64,000 nucleotides of DNA from Acanthochromis polyacanthus (GCF_021347895.1 NC_067127.1:19750984-19814983); one strand, 5' to 3'; positions 34,430 to 59,548 are shown, numbered from the stretch's first letter. Translations and numbers: made by a program. The notes: generated by a model from the letters alone, not told the origin.

Positions 34430-35764
34430 ACATATATTAACCAAAAATCTTGATATTTTGTATGACCTCCTTTGGCCCTGATAACAACTTGAATTATTGC
34501 TGCCATTGTCCATCCATCCATTCTCTATACACCGCTCTATCCTCACCAGGGTCGCGGGGGGCGCCGGAGCCCATCCCAGCCGACTCGGGCGAAGGCAGGG
34601 GACACCCCGGACAGGTCGCCAGCCCGTCGCAGGGCTACATACATAGACGAACAATCACACTCACATTCACACCTACGGGCAATTTAGAGTAGTCAATTAA
34701 CCTCAGCATATTTTTGGACTGTGGGAGGAAGCCGGAGTGCCCGGAGAAAACCCACGCATGCTCAGGGAGAACATGCAAACTCCATGCAGAAAGATCCCAG
34801 GCCTGCTGCCATTGTTTTTACGGAAATTTCTTTTGTTATTGAGTTCCAAATAGTTTCTAGCTGTTCCCAGAGACTTGCTTAGGATGAGACTTTTGTGCAA
34901 CCTATTTTTCAATTCAATCAATCCCAGATCTGTTCAGTTGGATTCAAGTATGGACTTTGAATTGGCCAGTCCATCACTTCCAGTACTCCTGATTCGTTTT
35001 TTTTTGTTTGGTCCAGTAGTCTCGGCACAGCTTTGAAGGATGCTTGGGGTCATTGTCTTCTTGGTATATGAACCCACGACCAATCAGGTTCAATCCAGTA
35101 GGGATTCCATGATGCACCAAAGATGTTGTGGTTGACCTTCTTGTTCATGATAGCATCCATTTGAACTCACTTGCCCATGCCGTTTCCACAAATGGAGCCC
35201 CATACCATGATGGAATCCCCCAATGTTTCACTGTAGGTGCAGTCCACCTGGCATCAAAACATTCTCCAGCTTTTCTGTGAACTTGCTGACCAAAGAGTTC
35301 AAATTTGGACTCATTCATCCAGAGTTATTTCCAGTCATCTACAGTCCAGTGTTTGTGCTTCCTGGCAAATTTTAGGCCTTTTTGGAGGTTTTGTAGGCCC
35401 CAATAATGACTTTTTAGCTGCTATTCTTCCCTTCCCATTGTTCTTTCAGTCATCTGCTTATGATCATTCTGTAAACTTTCTCAGATTCTGATCTAGAAGC
35501 ATTAATCAGTAGTGGTCTTCCTTCTGTCTCTAGTACTTCAAATCTTGAGTTGCCTGGCATCTGCGTCAGTTAACTTTCATTTTCTGACTCCTCCTTGGCC
35601 CATTTTGTAAGTACCAGTCTCTGTAATCGAATCCAAGGCATTCTTGACCACACTGTGAGAACATTTTATGTCTTGCCCTGTTTGTCTCAAAGACCATCCA
35701 GCATCATGAAGTGCTTTAATTCCGGCTCTGTCTTTCTCAGTGAATTCCCTACGCTTCACCATTT
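34430..35764 (-). mobile_element. Tc1-like transposon remnant, interrupted by a SINE
   Basis: Reading leftward from 35762, the minus strand starts MVKRREFTEKDRAGIKALHD and then SLRQTGQDIKCSHSVV. This is the paired-like helix-turn-helix N-terminus of a Tc1 transposase. Near 34970 it reads DWPIQSPYLNPTEQIWD (catalytic tail), and past the SINE AKGGHTKY. Many stops show it is dead. Confidence 0.8.
34509..34803 (-). mobile_element. DANA-like SINE inserted in the Tc1 remnant
   Basis: This is a head-truncated minus-strand SINE with tail CATCCATCCATTC. It is flanked by a perfect 11-bp duplication, TGCTGCCATTG, at 34498-34508 and 34804-34814. Its body matches 3901-4248 but is better preserved and more GC-rich, so it is younger. 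Confidence 0.8.
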
Positions 35765-35889
35765 TGAACAGGAGTAAGAATTTTAAACTAAATTCATGTT
35801 TTCGAACCCAAATTTGAGCCAGCTCATTGGAATTCTCTGAGAAGTCAGAAATTAATCAAGAATAACATACAAGCTAAAACGTAATCTGT

Positions 35890-36310
35890 GCCTCAATGTC
35901 GACAAAGCAAAGGAATTGGTGATTGTCTTCAGGAGCGCCAGCAAGCTCCACCACATGCTGTTTACCATTATTAGTGCAATGTTTTGGTACTAGACCTTCA
36001 TCAGGGAAATGCTATAATAATATTAATCTTTCTTAGATGAAAGTTTAGCACCAAGACTTTGCACTTATAAATCTGTTGTTGCAAGTTAGACAGTGTGTGG
36101 GAGTCTGTTTTGTACCTGTTGAATGCTGAGCTGAAATTGATGAACAGCATTCTGATGTACTTGTTGTTGTCCAGTGGGAGAGCCTAAAGTGAAACGCTGT
36201 GGACGTGGAGTCCTTTGTGTTTGTGTTCTGGCGGTAGGTGAATTGTAGTTGGTCCAGTGTGAGATGCAGATAGGTTTTGAGGTGAGCAAGGACCAGCATC
36301 TCGAAGCACT
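35890..36310 (-). pseudogene. LINE reverse-transcriptase fragments
   Basis: 36045-36300 on the minus strand reads LVLAHLKTYLHLTLDQLQFT followed by TAFHFRLSHW. This fits the H(L/I)K...LDPLQFAYR...ALHxxLSHL block of fish non-LTR reverse transcriptases. At 35893-35950 the plus strand reads LNVDKAKELVIVFR, another conserved LINE block in opposite orientation, so the region is rearranged. Confidence 0.6.
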
Positions 36311-36670
36311 TTATGATGATGGGGGTGAAGGAGTGGTTGTCAGACTTGATGCTGTAGAGTGTTTTGGCATCAACATAATAGCAGTGGTTTTTGAAACATG
36401 TTTTTTGTCAATCTGTACTGCTACTCTTTGTATTAATGTGCTCTATCTGTTTCTTGTGTCATTCTAGGGCTCTTGTGTGCTTCAGCTCAGCAGCATAATG
36501 TTTGCCGTTAAGTTAACACTGGACAGAAAACTCTGCCGCCACCTTGCAAGGTGCATGGATGAACCCTAGACATAAATAACAACCATAGTAAAATAATGTT
36601 TACAATTGTATAACACTAAAAATCTTATATTTGTTTCAGTTGAAAAGGAACTCCTGCATTTTTTTGTCCA

Positions 36671-39600
36671 ATGGCAGCCCAGGGATTGAGCCAGCGATGG
36701 AAGTTGCATCTCCCAGAGTTCAAGCACAGCAAGAGAGGCTCGAGTTCGACTACAGAAGACAATGAAAGAGGCAAGACGGAGAGAGAAACCAGAAAAGGGC
36801 TGCACAAAAGTGTTTCAATGGCAGCCACCTCCAGGTATCTGACAGACAAGCATTATGTGATGAGAAAACCTCTGTTCTCTGCCGAAGAGCACACATCCAT
36901 CTTAAAGAAGACACATCCACAGAACCCCACAGAGCAGGTGAGGAGAACAGAGATGAGGGGACTTGTCACAGTAAAAGTTTTGTTTTTCCTCGTGTAAACT
37001 AAACTGCATGTTTTCAGTTGTAGCATTGACACACCCCTTTCAGACATTAAGCAAATCCAATGTCAGTTTTACGTATTAGTCTGATAAAGTGTCATGTGTG
37101 AAGAAGTCATTGTTCTTTGAAAGTCACACAGCAATTTGATTTAGTCGGACCTAAAAAAAATTCACAGCACTTCCAGCATGTGTCGGGTCTGAATCCCATC
37201 ACATTAAAATAAAAAGCTGCAGCTGCATGTGCAAGTGTAAAAATCACACAAATATACTAAATGCAAATCATGTTCAACCAGCTTTAGTCGATGACATATA
37301 ATGCATGTACTGTTTAATGTTAGGGCCACTAATTAAATATAATACTGAAAATCAAGTTCTAAAGGAAAATTGAAATTTCAATAATAGGTCCTAACATGAT
37401 AAAAGTAAAATCATGCTTTTTACTTAACAAAAAAGTCATACGATATAGTTGTGCTAGAAAAATACTGTGCTAGAAAAGCAAAGTCGGAATTATGAGGAAA
37501 CACATGATGCTGTGTATAATAACTGTTAAACAGACTAAGCCACTTTCTCCTGTCCACTACAATGAAGTATTAGAAAAAACTTTGCCTCATTATTACAATG
37601 CCTATTTTTCTCAAACATTTTCTTGTTTGCTACCTAAATATTCTACATATAGAACACTTTCCTACAACAACTTACTTGGAATTTCACAAATGATAATATT
37701 GATGACAGTGAGTACTATATATACAAAAGTTTCTTTGTGTTTTACATATGTAGTTGAAACCCCGTCGTTATCATGTCTTGTTTTTGTCTGTTCCCTGCCT
37801 TGTAGATGAAACAACTGGGTGTTAACAGAGGAGAATACACTGACATGAAATTCTTAACCAGACAAAGGAAAGCACTGATCCCAGAAAGCTTCAACCTCAG
37901 TGACAGTGACAGCTCACCTCCCTCAGCCTCTGGAAAAGACCTTGACTCACCTTTGGGTGTCTCAGAGCTCCAGACCCGGCTTAGCTGTGAGGAACCTACT
38001 TTTCAGTCGTCTTTCTCTGACAGCAGAATTTCTGAACAGAGCTTCTCAAGTTCCATCCTGCAAGTCCAGAGAATTAAACCTCCTCTGAGGCCACAGCTGA
38101 CCTCCACAGTCTTGAATCCTACCTACAGCCCTCACTCAAAGTTGTCCAGACCAGGCCAGACTCAGCTCAGGCTAGATGAGTGGGAGACCAAATTCTGTTC
38201 TCCTAAAGCACATTCAAAAGGAAGCCCTGAGTCTCCCTATCAAAAGAACTACTGGGCCTGTGCCATCCCTGAAGCTTTACCTCCATCCCCAGACAGACGC
38301 TCTGCAGGATGGGATCCAAATATGGAATACCAGACCCTGCTGGACTACACCTACCCTCTAAGACCAGGACATGTGGTGAGTGAGTGGGACAGCTTTGAAC
38401 TCCAGGCAGAGTCTTTACTCCAGACAGACCCCAACCTGCAGGACTCTGGAATTGAACTGAACCAGCTTTGTAGCTCTACTAGCCTATCAGGGTTGGACTT
38501 TTCTAGCAGTGGAGCAAGGTACACCAGAAGAAGAAGCAATCATAGTGCAGGTCATAGGTCACCTGACCTGCAGGAGTTCACCGGATCCTCAGATGTTCCG
38601 CCCTCCAGTTCCCATGCCTCTCATAATATGGATCCCATGACTACGTCCTTGGACAGTTTGGACAGAAGTACAACAAACTGTAGCAAAAATGATGGTCCCC
38701 ATCATCAGCGTCATGTGCCGTCCTCGTCCCACTCCATCTCCACTGCTTTTCACTCCACCAGTGTTCTTTCTCAGTCTCGGTGCTTGTGTCGGGAGGTGGA
38801 TGAGGAGTTTTGGCGTCTTCCAGAGCAGCTGGAGGAGTTTCAGCTGTTGTCCAAACAGGTCAGTGCTGTGGACACTCAAGGACTTCGACCCAATGACCAC
38901 ACTGGTGCTTTTGCATGTTAAACAATTTACTACAAATCATTGAATTAAACCACAGTTATGAGAAGGCTTTGTTTTTCAGCACTCTGCACATTCAGAGTCA
39001 TCTCCACCTCTTGAAATAGTCAGCTAGCCAAAATCCTCATAATTATGATTTATAATATCAAAAACTGTGAAGAGCTGTAAAAAATGTTCACATGAACGTG
39101 TTTATTGAGTGGTCACATTTGCGACATGAATATAGCACATACAGAATATGTGTATTTGTGTAGCAGTATAACACTCTGCATGTTTACTCTTTAACAACAG
39201 TCCCTTGCATGCAATAACATACAATTCTTCAAACAAGGGAATTAGTTGTAAAAAGGCTAAAACATGCTGCATTGCTGGTATGTTGTGTTTCCTTAACCTC
39301 TTAAGCCTACTTTTATCTGGTCATTCTGGTTTTTTAATATCCTTCCTGTCAGGCTTAAGAAAAATTGTAATTCATGGAATTATCTGACACAGGAGACGAG
39401 TTTAAATCTGTGTGCCCTCTCAGAGTTAGCAAAGATACCAAATATGTCAGCCTCAATGTTGGTGAAATGTACACTACAGTTAAGTTTGGGGGCACTTAGA
39501 AATGTTCTTATTTTTGAAGGAAGAGCTGTTTTTTCAATGAAGATGACATCAAATGATTTAGAAATACAGTCTAGACATTATTAATGTGGTGAATGACTAT

Positions 39601-42600
39601 TCTAGCTGGAAACAGTTGATTTTTAATGGAATATCTCCATAGAGGTACAGAGGAACATTTCCAGCAACCATCACTCCTGTGTTCTAATGCTACATTGTGT
39701 TAGCTAATGGTGTTGAAAGGCTAACCGATGATTAGAAAACCCTTGTGCAGTTATGTTAGCACATGAATAAAAGTGTGAGTTTTCATGGAAAACATGAAAT
39801 TGTCTGGGTGACAAAAGCATATCTACATTGAATTTGTATTATTTTCTATCATGAAATTTTAGACAGGCACAGTGGGGTTTTAAAAATCAGCAGTTCGGAT
39901 CATTATTTGTTTCCTGTGTGCAGGTGAGGGAGGTGACATCCCTGCTGAACCAGCCTGTGACCACTAGCTGGGAGTCTCTGGAGCCAGGCGCCACCTCCAT
40001 TCTCTCCTCCACTGACCTGCCTGAGAAACATGGGGCTGAAAACAAGGAAGAGGAAGTCAAAGAGGACAAAGATGAAGGAAACAGGAGGGGCAGGGAGCAG
40101 ACGAGTGCTGCTCAGACAGGTATTTACTGAAAAATGTTGGGAGGTTTAGATGGATGTTCAGATCGTGTGCCTGTACATTCTTAAAGGGTCAAATCACCCA
40201 GTTTACAAGAAATATTTTTCATCTTTCCCTAGTTTAGTGGTTTCTCTTTATGCAAACAGATGTGGTTTCATATGTCCAGGTTTGAAGGTCCCTGCCTCCA
40301 CAGCAGTATCATGGAGATGAATTAAACTTAGTTTGTGCCCTTCACTGCACTGAAAACCTCCATCTCTCATCCTTTAACAGCTGACCATAGTGGCTCTGAG
40401 ACCATAAGGAGCCGTTTTGGAACCAGGGTGGAGCCTGCTGTAGGTGAACTGAGTCGCTCCAGTCTCAAGGAGGTAGAAGCTTTGGTGGAGCGGCTGTCTG
40501 GCCTCACCCTGCCTGACAGACAGAGGATGAACCAGGAGGACCAGGAGCAGAGCAAGTCTCTGATGCAACACATACAGGTAGAGACTCAATCTGACCTGCT
40601 TTACAAGAGGTTAACCGTAAGCCAAAGAGCCATATTTCTCACTAATAAATGAAGGAGTCTGTGTGTCCACTTTGTGCTTTTTGATGGCCGTTCATCTAAT
40701 TTACTTGATGACTGTATTGCTGGGCACATGAGGAGGTGACATGTCGAGAATGAAGCCATTTGAGCGTGTTGTCTTTGTATATCATGTTCATTTCTCTAAC
40801 ACTTTTACAGTGGTATGTTTTCAGTGATGTCAGCTTGTCGACGTCATCAGGAGAAGTAACAGCATATCCCCAAGAGATGACCTGCTGCAGCTCATTCTGA
40901 CTCAAACTGTGCACAAACTTATCACCACCCTATGAGAAGTTGTTTCTTTACTAACTTTCAGCTTATGCCAAAGCGACAGATAAAAGTCAGGTTTCTGTTT
41001 GACTGTTTTCAGCATTGGCTTTGCTCTTCAGGCTCACATACTGCTTCATTCAGTCGTCTTTTCAAAAGAGTACTTTTGAGTGCATGTGTTTGTGTTAGCT
41101 GTGCTCCTCAGCCTCACTTTGGCTGTGTTTTGTTTGTTATAGAGAATGGAAAGTTGATGTGTTGCATGTTGAGACAGGAGTGCATCCTGGAAGAGGCACA
41201 TTCTGTTATTTACCTGCTTGTATTTGTTACCGTTTAAATTGGTCAAATCTGATGGAGAAGGGAAAAAAGAAAGAAAAGGCATCCTAGCTGGAGAAACTGA
41301 ATCGCAATGCTACTTAACAGTGTTTGGATAAACTAGGCATGATAAACAACATAGATCCGACTGAAATGCAAGCGTCGATGTACTACCTACACTCACATTA
41401 ACCTGATATTATTATTTTTTTACCTTTTTGCTGGCTTTGTTGCATAGGTTAGTAGGAGAAGCATACAGGAAAGTAGGGAGAAGAATGGGGAATCTAACCC
41501 AGGCTGCTTGAACACCATACCCAGATAGTCTACACCATCTGGTTTGGGATTGAGTGCCAGCACTTTAAATGAGTTTAAACTTTTCAATTCCTAAGATTGT
41601 TTGCCTTTGTGTGTATCAATCTAGATTGGTATTTATGTGGATTTCTATCTAGAACGAGTGTTGTGGAATCATTGCAGCAACTGTTGGCAGCCCAAATCAA
41701 CTTGTCTGTTTTCTGACAGACCCCATTCCTACTGCAGTAAATCCCTTCAGTCACTCACTCTTGCTGCAAGCCACGATCGTGAATGTTTTGAACACCCTGT
41801 GTACTATCTTCGTAGTAGCATACAGAATTTTACAGTTTGAAAACTAGACTTGCAGGGATACATTTCCCCTCACACTGATCTTGATTTAGTAAAAGCACCC
41901 ATGAATGTTGTGTGTGTTGCAGGTGTTTTGTTCACACCTGGAGCTGCTCATCCAGCGGCTGTATGCAGTCTCAGAGAAGATGGAGCTGTTGGCTGCAGCC
42001 TCTGTGAGCCCTGATAGTGGGAAGTCAACCCTGGCTGAGTATGAGGTGAGGATTGAGCTTCAAGGCCCTGTACTTTATAATCAGTTGCTTACAATTCACT
42101 ATCTTACAGGGCTGAATTTATATTTTGTATATGGTAAGAGATGAAGTGACATTATTCAGATGGTTAAGTGCATGATGCAGTCACTGGCTGTGGACATGTT
42201 CACACATTTGTTAGCATGGAGAGTTTCTCTGTGGGTTTAGTGAAACAAAATTCACCAATTTCTGTTTCTCAACTTGGAAGGCTTTTCCTGTTGGATCCCA
42301 GAACTTAGTTACTCTTTCTGCAGGTGCATAGCAGGGATAAACCTGACAGTGAAGCATCTCTTCAGCATCTGTTATTTTTAGTTTCAGTTGTTGTCTTTCA
42401 CACCGCCTCTGTTGGGTTTGTGCACGTTCCTGCACAGTGGAGAAAAGTCACGCTAAGCAAAATATGAGAGTTCTTTATATTACGTATACAATTAAAAACA
42501 GTAAAACATGCAGTCATTTTTCATTTTAGATGTCTACAGAAAGAGTGAAAACCCACATATTGATCTGTTTCTCTTTTTTCTATTATGCAGATGGATTTAA

Positions 42601-43311
42601 ACAATGAAATGTCATGATAATGCACAGATCTGGGACTGCTTTGTTGAGATGAAGTCCTATTTAGTCTGTCACAGAGTCTAGGCTCTGAGTATCTGTAGTG
42701 AAAGTTTTCTTAGTGAAGAAGCTGAATAATCGACTATCGGCATGGACAAGCAATTATTAGACTAATTGTTCTATTGGATGTACTGGATTTTTAGGCAGTT
42801 AAACTCATTCACCAGGGCTTAAAGATAAACAGGAAAAACGACAAGGTGAATTCAGCAGCACAACCAGGCATAAAAAGTGTCCTTCACTTCATTTATTCAC
42901 TTTGTGCACATTGTATTCTATCAACAGTACAATCTGACTGTCTTGTTGTTAGAGCTTTCAGAAAGAAGTGAGCAGCCATCAGCCCCTGACCTCCTGCGTT
43001 CTGCACACCGGACAGCTTCTCCTCAGCTGCATCAACACTACCTCCCCACGTCAGTCTGCCACATGAAACCTTAATAACTGAAATGAAAACTTTAGATTCA
43101 TTTTTGCTTCCCCGCTGAATCTGAATCTACTTTGTGTTCTGTCTCCTCATTTGCAGTGTTAAGAGACAGCCTGATGCTGATTGAGAGACAGTCTGGAGCT
43201 CTGCAGACTCACACTGAACATTTTTTCTCCAGCATCCTGTCTACAATGGACAGCCTGACTCAGCAGAGCAGAGAAGACGGCCCTGTAGAGGGTCAAGGCT
43301 CCAGTTTGTGA
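36671..43311 (+). CDS. cep68: Centrosomal protein of 68 kDa
   Basis: This is a component of the fibrous linker that holds the two centrosomes together with rootletin and CEP215/C-NAP1. Coding exons are 36671-36937, 37806-38858, 39924-40119, 40381-40577, 41923-42045, 42953-43049 and 43157-43311. All are GT-AG and in phase, giving 695 residues (human 757). Residues 238-254 (YWACAIPEALPPSPDRR) and then LLDYTYPLRPG are nearly identical to human CEP68. DSG at 302-304 matches the phosphodegron region. The last four exons encode the C-terminal spectrin-like helical domain (FCSHLELLIQRLY, QLLLSCINT, HTEHFFSSILSTMDSL). An acceptor at about 36640 precedes the ATG, so a 5' noncoding exon is likely. The start context is weak at -3 (C). 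A read-through of exon 2 would stop at 38921. A MITE sits in intron 2. Confidence 0.95.
39472..39812 (+). mobile_element. MITE, copy D, in cep68 intron 2
   Basis: It starts CACTACAGTTAAGTTTGGGG and runs to TGTCTGGGTGAC, lacking the final terminal repeat. It ends about 110 bp before the next exon. Confidence 0.8.
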
Positions 43312-45805
43312 ACAAACTGCAGGGCATGTCTGTGATATGATTTATTTTACTCATTTCTTTTTTTAAACTTATTTCCAACAACTATGTTCTTAATAGAAGG
43401 CTCTTATTTATGATTCACAAAAAGCACCAGTGACTTTTTACACTAATATTCAGGACTAGTACAGGGCCTCAAAGTGCTTCCACAACACTGTGTAAAGGAT
43501 TATGTGAATGCTCTATTCTGTCTTAATATTGTTGTCTTTTTCGACTCATTCTTATTGTCACTATTGTGGTTTAGTACAAGCCCTCAGTTCATTTTGGAAA
43601 TTATACATCTGCATTAAAACAAAGATCCTAAAAGATACGTAAAATGTAGTAAATAAAAAATTGACACAGATTGGATACTTCAATGCTGAAAAACTGAGAC
43701 ATCGTCAAGCTTAATTGCTGAGCCTTCATATCAAGCAAAGCCGAGAAAAACATATTGTAACATTTGGCTAAAGTAGCTATAGCTAAGGCTAACAGCTAGC
43801 CTGAACTAGTCATAGTGCAGTCATTACAATGTGCCAAATGTGCCTCCAGATGACACATGATAGGTGGTCCAACACGTTTTATGAAAACAAAACATGTCAA
43901 AAAGTCCATTTATGGTCAAAATTCAGCTTTGAATAAACAGGAAGTTCCTGAATTTTGGTTTTGTAGGGCAGAACAATGGTCTGCCATTGCTCTGACAAAT
44001 AAGACATTATGAATAAACAAGGTTTACTGCTGTAACAACTAAACGCTAATCTGTTAATGCCAAATCCTCGAAATTGCCTTCAATTTAAAAAAAAGTTAAA
44101 TTTACATTTAGAACTCAATGCACAGATTGACAATATACATTTCAATAAATAGGCAAATTAATAGTATTTCATTGTCTCCCTAAAGTAGTGACAAGCTGAA
44201 TGTTCAACAGGCCTTTCAATATAACCGCTATTCACATTTCACCTCAGTTTGTGTGTCACTTTTTTCAACAGAGGAAACTAAATGATCACTTCAGAGATGT
44301 TTTCACTGTACTTTGGACAAAACAAGGTGAAATAAATAATAACCCAGTTGTGGTAATAGTAAAGTTACATTTGTTTTCTTCTTGATTTCAAATGTATTCA
44401 TGCACCAAATTGAATGAACCAGTTCTCAAGACATAATTACGCGTTGACACACTTCTGTGATTTCAAACAGTTGACTGAGCATTTGAGGACATGGACAGCT
44501 GTGTCCGGCCTCTACGCTCTCCATTTGTTTACATCTGTTTCTCTGAGTGTGATCTCTTACCAGTTGCTTCACAGTAACGGTCATACACTTCACTGAACTG
44601 TACATTATGCCGTCTTGCATTTTTAAAGCAATTTTTTTCACAGGGATCAGTGACTTTTCTTATCAGCTCCTTTACATTGTCAGCATAACACACTAATTTG
44701 ATGATGCTTTAATGATGCTTTAATGCAGACAAGCATATGAAAGGATCAGTTCACCCAAAGCATATATTCTCTTTTTTTTCTCTCCTTCCAGATGGTTTTG
44801 GTTTTTAATGTCCAAGCAAGGAGATGTAGGTCGCTGGGATTTTTGTCTGAACAACAGTAAAATAGAGAGGAATATAATTTAGTTAGTGGTGCTTGCAGCT
44901 GCAGCATCGATAAATGACATTACAGAAAATCCACCATAACCATCTCCTACCACATTCTGCACACTGTTACTCTGGAAAATCTGCTGTCAGTAGTTTTAAT
45001 TTGAAATGCTTTCTTTCTCAAATATACTGTCCCTCCTAGAGACAGGACATGGGCATGCTGGATCTCACCACCAGAATATGGTTTTTGTTGTTTGGTGAAC
45101 TTCTAGTCATCTGAGAAAGTTTTTGTAACCACGAAAGCTCAGATTTTTCACTGCACTGTTTTCTATTTAAAGTCCTAGATTACAGATAGTTGTTAAAAAT
45201 TGTGGGTTTCGGTTGTTTGTTTGCCTTATCTAGTTCGAGGAAACTGCAGAAGTTGGTGCACTGATACATCAGCGAGGTCATACTGTATTTTGCGATAGTG
45301 GCCTGTTTGGAGGGAAAACACCTGCTAATGTTTCTAAATGAAGTTATGTTTCTATGATTCAAAGGCTGGCTGTGAAAAGGTGTGTGCTTGGGTGTCTTTC
45401 TGGGAAAGTGTGCCTTCCAAACTGAAAAACTGTGAATATGTAGTAACAAAGGTCAGTGCCTGCTACAGTACTATCAGCAGCCAGCAGCTATGGACTGAAA
45501 TGCCGTCTCTGCTCAGTCCATAAAGAAGAACCTGCCCTGCTCATAGTAACTTGATTTTTTTCTCTCTCTTTATTGTACTTTGTATGAAATGAACTAATAA
45601 ATAAAACCTGCTATTCCAGTTTATTTGGAAGCATCCTCGCTTTGCTTTAAGTGTGTTTGATACAATATTATTCATCCATGTGTACCTCGCCCTCAGCCAA
45701 ATGTCTAGGTCACACAGCTCTACATAATACTTTATAAAGGTTTGTGTGTCCATTCAACGCGGAAAGTGGGTTTGCCTCTGTTTGGTCTGCAGTCTCTCTC
45801 ATTCT
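43312..45805 (+). other. cep68 3' UTR then gene-free DNA
   Basis: AATAAAAAATTG near 43653 is a possible polyadenylation signal. No further gene was found before the MITE block. The short open frames at 44200-45753 have no motifs. Confidence 0.45.
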
Positions 45806-46899
45806 TTAACCTTCATGTCGTTGTCGTCCTGCGGCTCAAAATTGACGCAGTTAAAAGTTTGAAAATATGGGAAAAAAAATTTCACAGTGAAACTTCTCAT
45901 GTCCACATTTTCAACATTTTTTGGAAAATCTTTGAACATTTTTTGGTGGAAAGAAATGTTTAAAAATGTTTCTTAAGAACATTCACATGATAACCAAAAA
46001 CCAGTAAAATTTGCTGGTTTTGGTTGATTTTTATGTGAATGTTCTTAAAGAAAATATTAGACGTTTTACTGATATACAACCCCTGTCAAAAGTTTTAGGA
46101 CACTTTCTCATTCAAATAAAGTAGAACCTGTCCTACAACTTTTGGCAGGGGGGTGTATCTACCAAATTTGGTACACAAATGCAGCACATCAGGCTGAACA
46201 AAAAAGTCAGTGACAGCCACATTCCAAACCCAACAGGAAGTGAGTTATTTTGCGTTGAATGTCAGATTTTGCCCATTTTTCATTTTTCTAGAACGAACTC
46301 CTCCTAGGGGGAAACTCCAATTCACCTCAAATTCGAACAGTACATACAGGAGGCCTTCATGATCCAAAGTTATTAAAATCTTTTTCCAAAGTCAAAGGGC
46401 ATGTCCATGGCGGCCTCTGGAATTTTGATCCTTCGCCATGAAATTTCAAATGCTGTTTAAATGCCCTGAACATGCTCCAATCTGCCTGAAACTTTACATG
46501 TATGATCAGAGTCCTGTCCTGATCACATCCATATGATGAAATACACCCCCTGTCAAAGGTTTTAGGACAGGTTCTACTTTATTTGAATGAGACAGTGTCC
46601 TAAAACTTTTGACAGCGGGTGTATATGTAATCATTTTAGATATTTTTAGTGTTTTTTTTTTTGGAAGATTTTTACTCATTTTTTGAAAATATTTACAAGA
46701 ATTTTCTTGCCAAATTTGGGGAATTTTTTAACATAAAACTTTTATAGGAAACGTTTAAGGAATTATTGGAATTTTCTTCCTGAAGGTTTTGTGGATTTTC
46801 TGAAATTTGGGGAATTTTTTGGGTGAATTTTTGGATTTTTTTCAAACAAGGAAATAATATTTTTTTGGTGCCTGTAAATGAGAACCACAGGAGGGTTAA
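45806..46899 (+). mobile_element. TTAA-type MITE, interrupted
   Basis: It is bounded by TTAA at both ends (45806-45809, 46896-46899) with CCTTC and GAGGG as short inverted ends. The left part (to 46077) and right part (from 46621) match the copy at 19116-19607. A second element fills the middle. The TTAA target suggests piggyBac-type mobilisation. Confidence 0.7.
46078..46620. mobile_element. Second short DNA transposon nested in the TTAA MITE
   Basis: It has long inverted ends: CCCCTGTCAAAAGTTTTAGG at about 46080 and CCTAAAACTTTTGACAGCGG at about 46598. The shared arm also includes AATAAAGTAGAACCTGTCCT and its complement. The flanks end in TA, as for Tc1/mariner MITEs. There is no transposase. 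Confidence 0.7.
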
Positions 46900-48140
46900 G
46901 AAAAGACTACAAACCCAGCTCTTTATTAAACACCTTTGCACTTGACATACTACCACGGTCATATTATCACACTTGAACTTGTTTTATGGCTCTTATCCAG
47001 GTTGTTATCTCCTGACTAGATCTTTGCTTGCGTTGTATTTACTCTCAGACGTACATCGCTTTGGCATCTGCTAAATGAAATTGTGGAATTGTAGAACTGC
47101 CTGTGCAAATGAGGAGACAGGTAACAGATGATGCCTTGAACAGATGTTTCCTTGAAGACGCTAATGTCTCAGTATGTAAGGCTAAAAAACTTGTTTATTA
47201 CAACTGAAAATACAAAATTTAAGTGAATAAATCAAACACACATATCTTTGGAAAGAATTGAGGTAACTTCCACTGACTCATTTGTACACTACACGTGTAC
47301 AGGTCCTGACATGAACAGTGATCTTATTATCTGTTCCTAAAGGCCTAAGTGATGACACAGCCATGACTCAGGATTTGGATTATAGGAAGACTTGGGTGCG
47401 ATGCATTATACTGATCATTTCTGTTTCGGTGTTTAATATACAGTAAGAATACCGGCAAATGTCAGCTGGGACCTACTCCAAGGTGTGCAGTGGGAACTGG
47501 TGGTAAACTAGCCTATTGACTGCTCCTGTGAAGTTCGTGGGATCTAAGTGGAGTCTTAACGGAGGTTACACTCAGTCCTTGTAAATAAAAGCCCCATTGT
47601 TGACCACAAGCAAATAGTAAAATATGGAGGTTATCGGGGTTTACGTTGAAGTCTTTGTCCGGACGTTGTGTAATGTGTGTGATGTGACACTAACAGCCTC
47701 CTCTCTGCCACGTTTCACTAAATGACGTAATCCCTCCTACAGGGCTTGACAGCTCTGTTGCAGTAACGACTCACAGTCAGCGAGGAAAAGACAGAAGCTC
47801 CGTTAGCAAGACGTCGACCCACATAACCTGTTTAGTCGCTTTAGCGTTACGGCTGAAAAAAACGTGTTTTAAGTCTGTTTTAAAAGTATACGTTAAAAAC
47901 AAGCCACATTTTGTGTGTTTTTTCCTGACTTGGCTAACAAGCTGGCTAATGTTAGCTGTTTCCTGGTTGAAGTTGCAGCCATTTTGGATTTTTACTGAGA
48001 AACAGCTAGCTGGCCGTGGCTTCAGGAGCAGTGTTAGCTAGCTATCGCTCTCGTTTTCTTTGTTCACCGGGGCTGTTTATCTGCGGACAGAGAAAAGAAG
48101 ACATTTTGCGAGAGGGTATACGCTATCCTACGAGTCAACA
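46900..48140 (+). promoter_or_regulatory. rab1a upstream region, promoter and 5' UTR
   Basis: 46900-47600 holds nothing recognisable. About 47640-48140 is richer in CpG, with TGACGTAAT at about 47724 and a long run of GCTAGC/GTTAGC text. The rab1a ATG follows at 48141. The transcription start was not determined. Confidence 0.45.

Positions 48141-59548
<11,408 letters not shown>

Noticed and set aside
38859..38921. End of the 371-codon cep68 frame taken as the protein's C-terminus
   Set aside because: A consensus donor at 38859 and the following in-phase exons, with matches to the CEP68 C-terminal domain, show this is intron read-through.
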